The notes: generated from the sequence alone by a model not told the origin. A stretch of DNA of 64,000 bases from Sisyra terminalis (GCA_958496175.1 OY292277.1:44961050-45025049); one strand, 5' to 3'. Numbered from the stretch's first letter, positions 23,327 to 35,094 are shown. Made by a program: numbers and translations.

Positions 23327-24345
23327 TAGACTGATTCGAAAAAAATGATGATATTTTTTTCTTAATTATATCGAAAATATTGTTGGGAATGACCAAAAAA
23401 TAATCCTGTAAAAGTTTAAGCTCTTAATATTAATATTAAGAGATGCCGCATCGCAAATTTCAATTTTCCATTTAAATAACATGGGAACAATATTCTCTTG
23501 CACTTTGGAATTTTATAGCTCACGTTGGTGGCAATATTTCGGAATGACTAAGGTATATTCTTGTAGAAAATTGAACGATCTACAAAAAAGGTCTGTGTAC
23601 AAGTGTTTGATATATTTATTCCTTCAAAAGTTATTCGAGGTCAACGTTGAACTAAAGAGAAATTTTAATATTTTTTCAATTTTTTGACGCAACCATCAAT
23701 TTTATGAGAAAATTGTATAGGACATTTTTTGTAGAGCACTTTTATCTATAACTTATCTCTATAAAAGTTTTTGATATTTTTTACAGGTTCTAAGTAATAA
23801 AAAAAAATTATGTTAAAAATATAATAAATCAGGAAATATAAACAATAAAATTACGAATATTTTCAGTTTAATGCAAATAACTTAGAACCTGTGAAAAATA
23901 TCAAAAACTTTAATAGAGATAAGTTATAGGAAAAAAGTGCTCTACAAAAAAAATCCTATATAATTTTCTCATAAAATTGATGGTTGCGTCAAAAAATTGA
24001 AAAAAATATTAAAATTTCTCTTTAGTTCAACTTGGACCTCGAATTATTTTGAAGGAATAAATATATCAAAAACTTGTACAATGACCTTTTTTGTAGATCG
24101 TTTAATTTTCTACAAGAATATATCGTGGTCATTTCGAAATGTTGTCACCAACGTAAGCTATAAAATTCCAAAGTGCAAGAGAATATTGTTCCCATGTTAT
24201 TTAAATGGAAAATCGAAATTTGCGATGCGGCACCTCTTAATATTAATATTAAGAGCTTAAACATACACAGGATTTTTTTTGTCATTCCCAACAATATTTT
24301 CAATATAATTAAGAAAAAAAATCATCATTTTTTTTAATCAGTCTA
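23327..24345. mobile_element. Foldback element F3 with perfect 8-bp target duplication
   Basis: 1019 bp. The ends read TAGACTGATT inward from both sides. The target duplication ATATACCT is perfect (23319-23326 and 24346-24353). Long arms pair over nearly the whole length, for example the CCATTTAAATAACATGGGAA and CTACAAAAAAGGTC blocks of the left arm with their complements in the right arm. It contains CTTAATATTAATATTAAG at both ends. Confidence 0.92.
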
Positions 24346-24752
24346 ATATACCTAATATAACTGGTGTTAACTCTCATAAATGCATTAAGATGTCCGTTCT
24401 TTACCAAATTAATTTTTCCAAAAAAAAGGATAATTACAACTTTTAACTAATCGGAATTTCATGGGAATAACTTAAAATACAGCTCTTCTAAACATTTAAC
24501 AGTTTATTGGTTATTGGTCAATTTCTTGCGAAATTTGTCAAATAAATCTTGATACTAAATATTTTTTTTTCATTCTACAAACAATTTACGATTTATTCAA
24601 TTCTATACAAAGAGATAACGAAATACTGATTTATACTTATTGTAACTAAACCAATACAAATTATCATAAATTTTGGAAACTAGATGAAAATAAAATATTT
24701 TGGGAAAGTATTGTTTAGTTTCCAATTGAGGGTCTTGGTGCAAGAACCAGGT
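24346..24752. other. Intergenic, nothing recognised
   Basis: AT-rich, no frame or repeat recognised. Confidence 0.45.
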
Positions 24753-24940
24753 AAAGCAGGCCATTCACATTCCGACTTGCAGTCCATCTAGTCGGACTAC
24801 TAGTTGGATTTTCTAGTTGGATCGCCTAAATGATCCGCTGAACATCAACCTCCAACACCATTCACGGTCCGACTTTAGATCCAACTTCGAAAGTCGGACC
24901 ACTAGTTGGACTTGCAAGTCGGAGCGTGAATGGCCTGCTT
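24753..24940. mobile_element. Short MITE, 188 bp
   Basis: Ends AAGCAGGCCATTCAC and its complement; inner blocks TCCGACTTGCA and TCGGACTACTAGTTGGA are also mirrored. Its GC content contrasts with the flanks. The target duplication is uncertain (possibly TAA/TAG), so hAT or Harbinger type is unresolved. Confidence 0.75.
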
Positions 24941-25156
24941 AGTCCCAACTAGCAAACTTTTGGTAAGAGCCAAATGAAGGCCAGATAACATTCAATAAAC
25001 GTCATAAGTAAACTTAGTCAAATTATTATTAATTATCGTGCATTTTAAACAAAGTTTAATAATTAATTAATTATACAAAAAAAAAATGGAAAAATAAATT
25101 AATAAAATAATAATTTCTAACAATCCATGTTGTTTATGTCCTTGTCTTTTAAATAT

Positions 25157-25612
25157 AATAATTAAATTGTGGGCAATAAGGACGAAGCTTCTTGTGGAAT
25201 ATTATTTATTTTATCGCCAACGTTTCGTCAGTCATTCCTGACTTCTTCAGGGATCAAAATTTAAAAATTACTCCACAAAAAATAACAGACCAAGAATACA
25301 ATTTGGTATTGATAAATAAAAAACATTATTGAAAAAACACAAACACACATGTCATAATAATAATTATTATTATAACATGTATGTTTGTGTTTTTTCAATA
25401 ATGTTTTTTATTTATCAATACCATTTTGTATTCTTGGCCTGTTGTTTTACCAGTTGGGTCATTTTACAGCTTATTTTTATGACATTTGTGGAGCAATTTT
25501 TAAATTTTGAGTCCTGAAGAAGTCAGGAATGACTGACGAAACGTTGGCGATAAAATAAATAATATTCCACAAGAAGCTTCGTCCTTATTGCCCACAATTT
25601 AATTATTATTTC
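25157..25612. repeat. 456-bp palindrome
   Basis: Almost the whole segment pairs about a centre near 25370. Outer arms share AATTGTGGGCAATAAGGACG and its complement; the inner arms share AAAAAACATTATTGAAAAAA. Both arms carry the phrase CCTGAAGAAGTCAGGAATGA, with CTGACGAAACGTTGGCG immediately after it. Confidence 0.85.
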
Positions 25613-28217
25613 TAACAATGTTTCTAGGCTTTTATTGGCCAACGATGTTATCTTTTCTACATTATTTGCCACAGGACAGTGCTGATGTTACACTTGTGCC
25701 TGATTTTTGTACCAATCGAAAGAGTTATATTGTCTTCAGTAAAAAATGCATTTAAAACAAACTTAAAAAATTTGGACTAGGGTTCTAAAATACTAAAAAA
25801 ATTAGTTACAACTTTCAATTTTCCGAGACTCTAATGTATCCACTAATAAGGAAAATGATAACAATGAGTACACCATCTAGATTAATCCGATGAAGTTAAC
25901 AATAAGTCGTCGAAACGTAATACACTGGCAACTGTTTAATTGAGCTGCATTTTAGGTAAATATCTATGAAATTTTTATTGGCACCGATTAATTAACAGTA
26001 ATTTTAAGATAAAAATGTAAAATTGGCTGTATTGCTTAAAAAATAATTTGTTAAACCTCGAACACTCTTATGTATTTAATATTAAGATATATGTAGCTAT
26101 TAAATCAGCACATAAGTTTCAAGTAAAAAGCTAAGAACGAATATTAGTTAATGATACAATTCCGTACAATTTTCATTGAGTAACCATTAGATAAATCTAA
26201 TTTCTACGGGTAAAATAAATCCTCTGAAATTTAGAACTATAAATGCAGTAATTTTTCCATTTATTACGATTGCTTAATTAAAAGGCAATAGTGGGACAGA
26301 AAAGAAAGGAAAATGCTCCAAATTAAATTTTGGGGTTCTTAATGGATTGTAACTTGTTAATCTTTAAATAACAGTTGAGAACAAATTAGTTCTGATGGGA
26401 AAGATTGAAAGTTTGAAAAAAAAAATCGAAAATAATTTTATAAAAAAACATTTCAAAGGCTTTGGAAAAAAATGGATTGTACTCACTTTTGAAGTCAAAA
26501 AAGTATCATTGACTTTAGGAAAACTATTTTTGAAATATAATTTATTAAAATAATTAAAAATAATACAATTTTTTGTAGATTTAAGACGATAAAGCTTTAA
26601 GAAGGAATATTTCTTAACGACGAATTAATTCGATAACCAATGACGTGGAATCTGGGAAGAGGAAATAGGGGGCAATTACCCCCTAAAATTTATCAAAATT
26701 TAATAATTTTTCAACTCTTTTAATACTAATTTGTACATAAGGAACTATTTTTTTAAAGGTACATGAAATTAGTGAAAAATTATTAATTCTTAAGCAAAAT
26801 TCTGATTACTCCCTTACGACAAAATTGAGTCTTAGGGATTTTCAAGAAATTAAATCTGAATTTTTTGTTCATAAAGTACAAAATTCACTCTTTATTTTTA
26901 ACTTTAATCTCCTTCATTTAAGGCATTAAAAAATTTGCAACCCTAATCTTCTTCAATGGTATAAGTAAAAACGTATCCCTGTCAAAATTGGCATATACAA
27001 AGTTAATGATTTTCAAAATTTGATCGAAAATATGGGGAAAATTCTTTACTTTTTTATTTTTTAGTAGACTAGTTTAAGTAGACCTCTTATCAGGGGTGAT
27101 ATCACCTCTGGTGGGTGTTCAAACCTGTAAATTAACCTGGAATTGGGGAGTTTATACCAAAAGAAAATGAATTTTCTTCAACTCTTTATCTGTGTTTTCA
27201 AATGAAATCGAAGATGTCACCCGTTTAAAATTATATTTTTTAAGAAATTTCATAAAATTTTTTGTAGACTTTATTTCTTTATTATAACTTCCTTTGTAAA
27301 TCCCACCCTTACTTATTTTATGTCAACATTAATGTAATAAAGGACAAGGTGTATTCTAAGTTAAATAAGTATAATCCTTTGCTAATTTTAAAATGGAAAT
27401 TTAAAAATAAAAAGTATTGCTAGCCCCATCAATTCCCAAATTCAAGAAGGATGATGATTTAAAAACGACCATAAACTACTAATAAGTAAATAAACAAAAA
27501 TGGTGAAAAATTTACATTAATAACATTATTCGTTCTTGGCCCAAATATTGTAGATTAAATTAAAAATTAATTTAATAGGCAAAAATTAAATCATCCCTTA
27601 CTAACCATCACCTTAATTTGATTGGAAATAAGCGTCTTTCAATTCGTTAATCTTACCAACAAATTTTACCACTCTAATTATATGGATAAATTATAATAAT
27701 ATATTATATATTCTTACGAAACATACAAGAAACTTATTGAAAAACAACTAATTATAAAATTATCAGTGTTAGTTAAACAAAATAAAATAGAATATTTTTA
27801 ATTATGTTGAATGAAAATTTCTTTTATATTTATGATGAATTTAGAAATATACGTATATGTCTTTATAAAATAATGTCACGTTAAATTATAACAGTATGAG
27901 TGTAAATAAAAAATCAATTAATAAAAATAATCATATTGTATTAAATAATATATAAATAAATAATCTAATATTGTAAATATTAAATAAAATAAAACACGTT
28001 TCACCACTAAATCATAACGTTTTTATGTATATTTTATTAACTTTTTTTTCTTCTCTATGTATTAAACAAAATAGATTTATCCCCAATTAGGGTTTGGCTA
28101 ATGTCTTTGGTATCTGGTAAACCAAGAAGGATACAAGTATTAACGTTGAAGGAGTTTTAATATTATTTAATTATTATTATTTTTCCTCCCTCTGGAACTT
28201 TAATTGACCTGTATGTT
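25613..28217. other. Intergenic, nothing recognised
   Basis: 2.6 kb of AT-rich sequence between ALP and the large palindrome. I see no coding frame of note, no TIR pair and no RNA gene. Confidence 0.5.
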
Positions 28218-28254
28218 AAAGTAAACAATAAATATCGATCCTTTTTTTTCGTAG

Positions 28255-28505
28255 AAGAAGTATAATAAAATAGTCGAAAAGTTAAATGGTAAGTGTTGTG
28301 TTATTAAGATTTGTAAAAATTTATATTTTAATTTTTTGGTACAGATAAAAATGGCCGATCAATTAGACATCATACAATGGATTTAGATCGTTCATCGTTT
28401 CCAAATGGACTTTTGAGGAGTGGATGTAGATCGATCGAGAATCATCAATCAATTTTACGAAAGATAAGAAGAACTAACAAGTCAATCAGTGGTGTTAATA
28501 AGTGA
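28255..28505 (+). other. Exon-like pair with stop codon in left palindrome arm (28255-28288, 28345-28505)
   Basis: Acceptor CGTAG, a 34-base exon, donor GTAAGT, a 56-base intron with GGTACAG, then 161 bases ending at TGA. The joined frame is open and reads KKYNKIVEKLND, NGRSIRHHTMDLDRSSFPNG, LLRSGCRS and KSISGVNK before the stop. The mirrored copy keeps frame, splice sites and stop. I do not recognise the protein. It looks like the 3' end of a gene caught in the repeat. Confidence 0.5.
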
Positions 28506-28761
28506 TTTAAAAATACGTGAAATTATAGTGATAGTAGTGAAAAAATATTAAAGTGAAAATGATTGCATTATATTAAATTCATATTTAAAGTGCACAAGTG
28601 TATAACTAATTAACATATAAATTATATGAACTATTAGGAAAATTCGAAAACTGTTATGTTATTTTATATATAAAATGATATTGATCATTAATAAAAAATG
28701 ATTTAAGAGAAAATACTGTTTTAATTCTACTTACTCTCCACTCTTGGCTTTTTTATTTCAG

Positions 28762-28817
28762 AGCTTTTTTTCAGTAATATAATACGGACCTAAATGAGTA
28801 GTTCGTATAACCAAAAG
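28762..28817 (+). other. Exon-like block with ATG and donor in left arm
   Basis: Acceptor TTTATTTCAG, then an ATG at 28794 followed by MSSSYNQK and a strong donor GTAAGT at 28818. The mirrored copy (33968-33991) keeps ATG, length and donor with one residue changed (MSSSYDQK). Possible 5' coding exon; partner exon unknown. Confidence 0.4.
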
Positions 28818-29100
28818 GTAAGTACTATGTTTTTCGATAGAATTTCCGGATGCATTATCAATATTACAAGATTTTTGATAGATTTAAGAGTATAAGATTA
28901 AAAATGAATATCCAAAAAAATGAGGAACGAAATTAATAAATTGCCATTTTTTTCGACAACTTTTCCGGTTCTAACAGCTTCGGTTCAAATATTTTCGGGA
29001 AATTCAAATTATTTCGATCGAAAATATTTTCAATTTTCCACAAACCTCATAAGAATTGTTTATATATGAGTTTTAACGTCATTTACATATATCATATGAT

Positions 29101-29164
29101 AGCCGCATCGCTAAGGTCGCCGCCACTACCGGAGCTGAGGTCCCTGGTTCGAATCCCGAAGGGG
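29101..29164 (+). ncRNA. tRNA-like module 1 (left arm, outer)
   Basis: GC-rich island in AT-rich sequence with a perfect B box, GGTTCGAATCC, and an A-box-like TAGCCGCATCGCTAAGG upstream. No good cloverleaf forms. A tRNA-derived promoter of a mobile element is more likely than a functional tRNA. Confidence 0.6.
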
Positions 29165-29239
29165 TAAGTGTTTTTTCTTAAATATAATAATTGATTTCTA
29201 TTCCTTACAGCTTACCATATCACTAATTAACATTAATAA

Positions 29240-30965
29240 TTGTTTCCAGACATTGTATCATCGAAATATTCGATCGAACAGTTCCAACCTTTCGGGGTTG
29301 GAAATGATCGATCGGATCGATCGATGATGCAATATATTTTTCATTTTATTTTTGCTCATTGGTTTTGTGACGTCACTCAATTTCATATCACTCATGCGTC
29401 GCCATCCAATGACGTCGTTCCCGAAAAAAATCGAAAAATGATCGAATTTTTGATTTTTATGTAGTAGGATTCTGGGAATGGCTTAGTTACGTCACGGGAG
29501 GCCTAAAAAGCATATCCTATAGTCGATTTTTTTCGTTTTTTTTTCAAAAATTTTCCGGCCGAAATTTTGAAGAATCCCAAAAATAGGCCAAAAGTGACAC
29601 TTTTTTGCACTTTTTTCAACTTTAACGCTGTTTTAAGCAAAAACTATCGATCGTAGGTTAACGATAGTAGGCTCATTCGATAGCGCTTGAATTACTCTAT
29701 CGATGGTGTTAATTTGGTCTCGGAAAACCTTAAGGGGAAAAACTTTTTTTTTCAACTCCTCAGAAATTTCATTTCGTCGACCAAATGCACGTCAAAAATA
29801 TGAATTTTTTTTTGTCGAATTTTTAAATGAAATTCACGCCATAGATGCATTACGTTACCATCAAAGCATATATATAAAAAAATCTCACTTTTTCGATATC
29901 GTTAATGGTTTTTTCGATTTTTAAACTTCACCTATTGTGCGAGCTAATGCTCTTTAAATACAAATTTGTTTTGTTAGAAAAAGGATCAAGGACCTTAAAA
30001 TGTTGCAATTTTATTACACAACTTTTCCAAACGTCACACGGAGCTGCTTTGGTGAAAATATTTCCGCAAAATTCCAAGAAAATCTCAAGGTCAAATCTGT
30101 TTCACCAGATCGATTTTTATGGAATTTTCCGGAAAAATTTAAACCATAGGTTCTCCATGTTAAGATCGGAAAAGATGTTGAATCACATTGCATATTTTTA
30201 ATGTCCTTGATCCTTTTTTACCATAAAACATAAATGTATTCAAATGAAGTTACGTCACAACATTTTAATCTTTAATAACGAAAAAAACGATTAAGGGGAT
30301 CGAAAAGTTGAGATTTTTTGGTATTGAGTTTTCATTCGTAACATTCTGTAGCTATGGTGCGAATTTCATCGGAAAATTCGAATAAAAAATATTCAAAATT
30401 TTTTTTATAAAATCGACGAGCATCGGGTCGACGAAATGAAATTTCTGAGGAGTGGAAAAAAAAAGTTTTTCCCCTTAAGCTTTTCCGGGACCAAATTTAC
30501 ACCATCGATAGAGTAATTCAAGCGCTATCGAATAAGCTAACTATCGATAACCTACGATCGTTAGTTTTCGCTCAAAATGACGTTAAAGTTGGAAAAAGTG
30601 CAAAAAAGTGTCTATTTTGGCCAATTTTTCAGATTTTTCCGGATTTTGGCTGAAAAATTTTCCCCAAAAAATGAAAAATTCAAAAAAAGGATATGATTTT
30701 TAGGCCTCCCGTATCATCCTTATGCTGTACACCAAATCCTATTTTACTAAAATCGAAAATTCGATATCCTCCCCCTCATTTTTTCGGGAATGACGTCATT
30801 TGATGACGTCATTGAGTGACGTCACATGCGGGATCGAAAAAAAAAATATAACTCATCGATCGATCGATCCAATTCCAACCCCGAAAGGCTGGAACTTCTC
30901 GATCGAATATTTCGTCCTTACAAACTCTGGAAACAAGGATTAATGTTATTACATGATATTATATG
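29240..30965. repeat. Diverged inner palindrome of the left arm
   Basis: Centre near 30105. Pairs include GAAATATTCGATCGA near 29275 with its complement near 30905, AATTACTCTATCGATGGTGT near 29690 with its complement near 30510, and GAAATTTCATTTCGTCGACC near 29765 with its complement near 30435. It is more diverged than the outer palindrome, so it is older. Confidence 0.8.
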
Positions 30966-31011
30966 CTGTAAGGAACAATTATTAATTATAATATTTGAAA
31001 AAAATCCTGGG

Positions 31012-31086
31012 TCCAGGTCCATCCGGGAATCGAACTCGTGATCTTCCGCTCGTGAGGTGCCGCTTATATCCACTTGGCCATGTGAG
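31012..31086 (-). ncRNA. tRNA-like module 2 (left arm, inner)
   Basis: On the - strand: A box TGGCCAAGTGG and B box GAGTTCGATTCCC, spaced as in a type II tRNA gene. No terminal CCA-compatible acceptor stem was found. It points toward the centre of the left inner palindrome. Confidence 0.65.
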
Positions 31087-31221
31087 TTATATGTATTGTT
31101 TGTTAAAACTTATATTTAAACAATTCTTAATCAATCGGGACTTTAAAATTTTTTCGATCGAAATAATTGTAAGTTCAAAATAATAATCTATCAAAAGTGG
31201 CTTTATATTTAAATTGGTAAA

Positions 31222-31424
31222 GAATTTTTATTGGAAGCTTTAAGTTCACCGCATATTACCACAGATGGCAATGAAATCTTAAATTTGTTTTCAACTTAAA
31301 TTGTTAATAGTATAGATCTTAATGCACAGGTGGCACTGTAAACTTAAGTTGGTTCAATATATTTTAAGATTTAATTGCCATCTATAGTATTATACGGGGA
31401 ACTCAAAGCTTCCAATAAAATTCT
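31222..31424. repeat. Small inverted repeat in the palindrome spacer
   Basis: The arms TTTTATTGGAAGCTTT and its complement near 31424, and GATGGCAAT and its complement near 31372, pair around 31320. It is present in the spacer only, so it probably inserted after the large palindrome formed. Confidence 0.75.
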
Positions 31425-31691
31425 AAACGGTTTTCGGCGTCGTATAATACTAAGTTTTAAGTCATTTAAACTTAATTAATTATTAATAAATAATTAGTAT
31501 TTGGATTAATCATTATTTTGAGAAAATAAAATAATGTAAAAGAACATTAAAACCCCTTTACCAATTTAAATATAAAGCCACTTTTGATAGATTATTATTT
31601 TGAACTTACAATTATTTCGATCGAAAAAATTTTAAAGTCCCGATTGATTAAGAATTGTTTAAATATAAGTTTTAACGAACAATACATATAA

Positions 31692-31768
31692 CTCACGTGG
31701 CCAAGTGGATATGAGCGGCACCTCACGAGCGGAAGATCACGAGTTCGATTCCCGGATGGACCTGGACC
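31692..31768 (+). ncRNA. tRNA-like module 3 (right arm, inner)
   Basis: Mirror copy of module 2: TGGCCAAGTGG then GAGTTCGATTCCC. Differences from module 2 are few (for example ATGAGCGGC versus ATAAGCGGC). Confidence 0.65.
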
Positions 31769-31814
31769 CAGGATTTTTTTCAAATATTATAATTAATAAT
31801 TATTCCTTACAGCA

Positions 31815-33540
31815 TATAATATCATGTAATAACATTAATCCTTGTTTCCAGAGTTTGTAAGGACGAAATATTCGATCGAGAAGTAAGTTCCAGCCTTCCG
31901 GGGTTGGAAATGGATCGATCGATCGACCGATGAGTTATATTTTTTTTTTTTATCCCGCCTATGTGACGTCATCAAATGACGTCATTTCCGAAAAAATGAG
32001 GGGGAGGATATCGAATTTTCGATTTTAGTAAAACAGGAATTGGTGTATGGCATAAGGATGATGCGGGAGGCCTAAAAATCATATCCTTTCTTTGAATTTT
32101 TCATTTTTTTTTAGGAAAATTTTTTGGCCAAAATCAAAAAATCTGAAAAATTAGCTAAAAATGACATTTTTTTGCACTTTTTTCAACTTTAACGTCAATT
32201 TGAGCGATAACTAACGATCATAGGTTATCGATAGTTAGCTTATTCGATAGCGCTTGAATTACTCTATCGATGGTGTAAATTTGGTCCCGGAAAAGCTTAA
32301 GGGGAAAAACTTTTTTTTTCAACTCCTCAGAAATTTCATTTCGTCGACCCGATGCTCGTCGATTTTATAAAAAAAATTTTGATTATTTTTTATTCGAATT
32401 TTCCGATGAAATTCGCACCATAGCTACACAATGTTATGAACGAAAACCCCATACCAAAAAATCGCAACTTTTCGATCCCCTTAATCGTTTTTTTCGATAT
32501 TAAAGATTAAAATGTTGTGACGTTACTTCATTTGAATACATTTATGTTTTATGGTAAAAAAGGATCAAGGACATTAAAAGTATGCAATTTGATTTGACAT
32601 CTTTTCCGATCTTAATATGGAGAACCTATGGTTTAAATTTTTCCGGAAAATTCCATGAAAATCGATCTGGTGAAACAGATTTGACCTTGAGATTTTCTTG
32701 GAATTTTCCGGAAATATTTTCACCAAAGCAGCTCCGTGTGACGTTTGGAAAAGTTGTGTAATGAAATTGCAACATTTTAAGGTCCTTGATCCTTTTTCTA
32801 ACAAAACAAATTTGTATTTAAATAGCATTAGCTCGCACAATAGGTGAAACTTAAAAATCGAAAAAACCATTAACGATATCGAAAAGTTGAGATTTTTTTA
32901 TATATATGCTTTGATGGTAACGTAATGCATCTATGGTGTGAATATCATTAAAAAATTCGACAAAAAAAAAATTCATATTTTCGACGTGCATTTGGTCGAC
33001 GTAATGAAATTTGGGACAAGTTGAAAAAAAAACTTTTTTTCCTTAAGGTTTTCCGGGACCAAATTTACACCATCGATAGAGTAATTCAAGCGCTATCGAA
33101 TGAGCCTACTATCGTTAACCTACGATCGATAGTTTTTGCTTAAAACAGCGTTAAAGTTGAAAAAAGTGCAAAAAAGTGTCACTTTTGGCCTATTTTTGGG
33201 ATTCTTCAAAATTTCGGCCGGAAAATTTTTGAAAAAAAACGAAAAAAATCGACTATAGGATATGTTTTTTAGGCCTCCCGTGACGTAACTAAGCCATTCC
33301 CAGAATCCTACTACATAAAAATCGAAAATTCGATCATTTTTCGTTTTTTTTTCGGGAATAACGTCATTGGATGGCGACGTATGTGTGACGTCATATATAC
33401 AAAAATTGAGCGACGTCACAAAACCAATGAGCAAAAATAAAATGAAAAATATATTGCATCATCGATCGATTCGATCGATCATTTCCAACCCCGAAAGGTT
33501 GGAACTGTTCGGTCGAATATTTCGATGGTACAATGTCTGG
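31815..33540. repeat. Diverged inner palindrome of the right arm
   Basis: Mirror image of 29240-30965 with its own centre near 32675. It contains TGACGTCA octamers near 31970 and 33390 and repeated CGATCGATCGAT strings at both ends. Confidence 0.8.
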
Positions 33541-33621
33541 AAACAATTATTAATGTTAATTAGTGATATGGTAAGCTGTAAGGAATAGAAATCAATTATA
33601 ATATATAAGAAAAAACACTTA

Positions 33622-33685
33622 CCCCTTCGGGATTCGAACCAGGGACCTCAGCTCCGGTAGTGGCGGCGACCTTAGCGATGCGGCT
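33622..33685 (-). ncRNA. tRNA-like module 4 (right arm, outer)
   Basis: Mirror copy of module 1, identical over the B box and the GC-rich core on reading. Confidence 0.6.
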
Positions 33686-33967
33686 ATCATATGATATATG
33701 TAAATGACGTTAAAACTCATATATAAACAATTCTAATGAGATTTGTCAAAAAGTGAAAATGTTTTGATCGAAATAATTAGAATTTCCCGAAAATATTCGA
33801 ACCGAAGCTGTTAAAACCAGAAAAGATTAAAGTGAAAAAAAATGTCAATTTATTAATTTCGTTCCTCATATTTTCGATATTCATTTTTAATCTTATACTC
33901 TAATCAACCAAAAATCTTATAATTTTGATAATGCTCCCAGAATTCTATCGAAAAACGCATTACTTAC

Positions 33968-33991
33968 CTTTTGGTCATATGAACTACTCAT
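33968..33991 (-). other. Exon-like block with ATG and donor in right arm
   Basis: Mirror of 28794-28817: ATG, eight codons, donor GTAAGT. Confidence 0.4.
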
Positions 33992-34281
33992 TTAGGCCCG
34001 TATTATATTACTGAAAAAAAACTCTGAAATAAAAAAGCCAAGAGTGGAGAGTAAGTTGAATTAAAACAGTATTTTCTCTTAAAACATTTTTTATTAATGT
34101 TCAATATCATTTTATATATAAAATAGTATACAAATTTTCGAATTTTTCATAACAGTTCATAAAATTTATATGTGAGTTAGTTGTACACTTGTGCGCTTGA
34201 AATATGAATTTAATATAATGCAATAATTTTCACTTTAATATTTTTTCACTCTTATCACTATAATTTCACGTATTTATTAAA

Positions 34282-34529
34282 TCACTTATTAACACCACTG
34301 ATTGACTTGTTAATTCTTCTTATCTTTCGTAAATTTGATTGATGATTCTCGAACGATCTACATCCACTCCTCAGAAGTCCATTTGGAAACGATGAACGAT
34401 CCAAATCCATTGAATGATGTCTAATTGATCCGCCATTTTCATCTGTACCAAAAAATTAACATAGAAATTTATACAAATCTTAATAACACGACACTTACCA
34501 TTTAGCTTTTCGACTAATACATTATACTT
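34282..34529 (-). other. Exon-like pair with stop codon in right arm (34499-34529, 34282-34442)
   Basis: Mirror of 28255-28505. The main block keeps exactly 161 bases, the GGTACAG acceptor, an open frame (RHHSMDLDRSSFPNGLLRSG) and the same TGA, despite several amino-acid changes. The upstream block is one codon shorter. A partial third copy of the main block's start is at 34556-34612. Confidence 0.5.
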
Positions 34530-34555
34530 CTACTAAGAAAAAAATTATTGATATC

Positions 34556-35094
34556 CAAATTCATTGAACGATGCCTAATTGATCGACCACTTTCATCTGT
34601 ACCCAAAAATTCAAATAGGAAATGTTAAAAATGCCAATAAACGGATACCTAACATTTTCTCTTGGACTAAAAAAATAATACTTTCTTTAACGTATTTTGT
34701 TATTTATTATTGATACTATCATAAAGGACTTGAAATGTTGTAAAAGGAAGAAAAGTAACTGTTTAATTCAAAATTATAATTTGTAAACGATTGATAGTTA
34801 AAAATTTATCACTCATATCGATTTATTTCGATCTACACGATACATAACATGTAGGACGCAACTCCCATACACCAATGCATCACTGATTGCATATCTAAAG
34901 TATTGAAACTCCGAAAAGCATATAAAATGTTTTTTATAGGAGTAAATCATCGTTACGGTGATTGAAATAAGACATTTTTTTGAATATTATTGAAAAGTTA
35001 CTTTTATTTTTTTAGATTATTTTTAATCCTTGTTAAAGAAGCAACTACAGTTCCACCCCAAAACTACAACAACTCAATATTCATTAGTAAAGAT
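34556..35094. other. Flank of the palindrome
   Basis: Begins with the partial third copy of the exon-like block (acceptor GGTACAG on the - strand, then a short open frame). The remainder is AT-rich with nothing recognised up to element F4. Confidence 0.5.

Larger units (their letters stand above)
28218..34555. repeat. 6.3-kb nested palindrome
   Basis: The left arm (28218-31225) and right arm (31556-34555) are inverted copies around a 330-bp spacer. They are very similar but not identical. Each arm carries, from outside inward: an exon-like pair, a second exon-like block, a tRNA-like module, a 1.7-kb diverged palindrome rich in CGATA and TGACGTCA motifs, and a second tRNA-like module. The spacer contains a small inverted repeat (31222-31424). 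Scattered substitutions between the arms argue against a simple assembly artefact. Confidence 0.9.

Noticed and set aside
29101..29164. Functional tRNA gene
   Set aside because: The B box is perfect but acceptor and anticodon stems do not pair, so annotated only as a tRNA-like module.
29240..33588. Many 60-100 codon frames in the large palindrome
   Set aside because: Frames recur mirrored but contain poly-Phe/Lys runs and no recognisable domain; considered by-products of the repeat.
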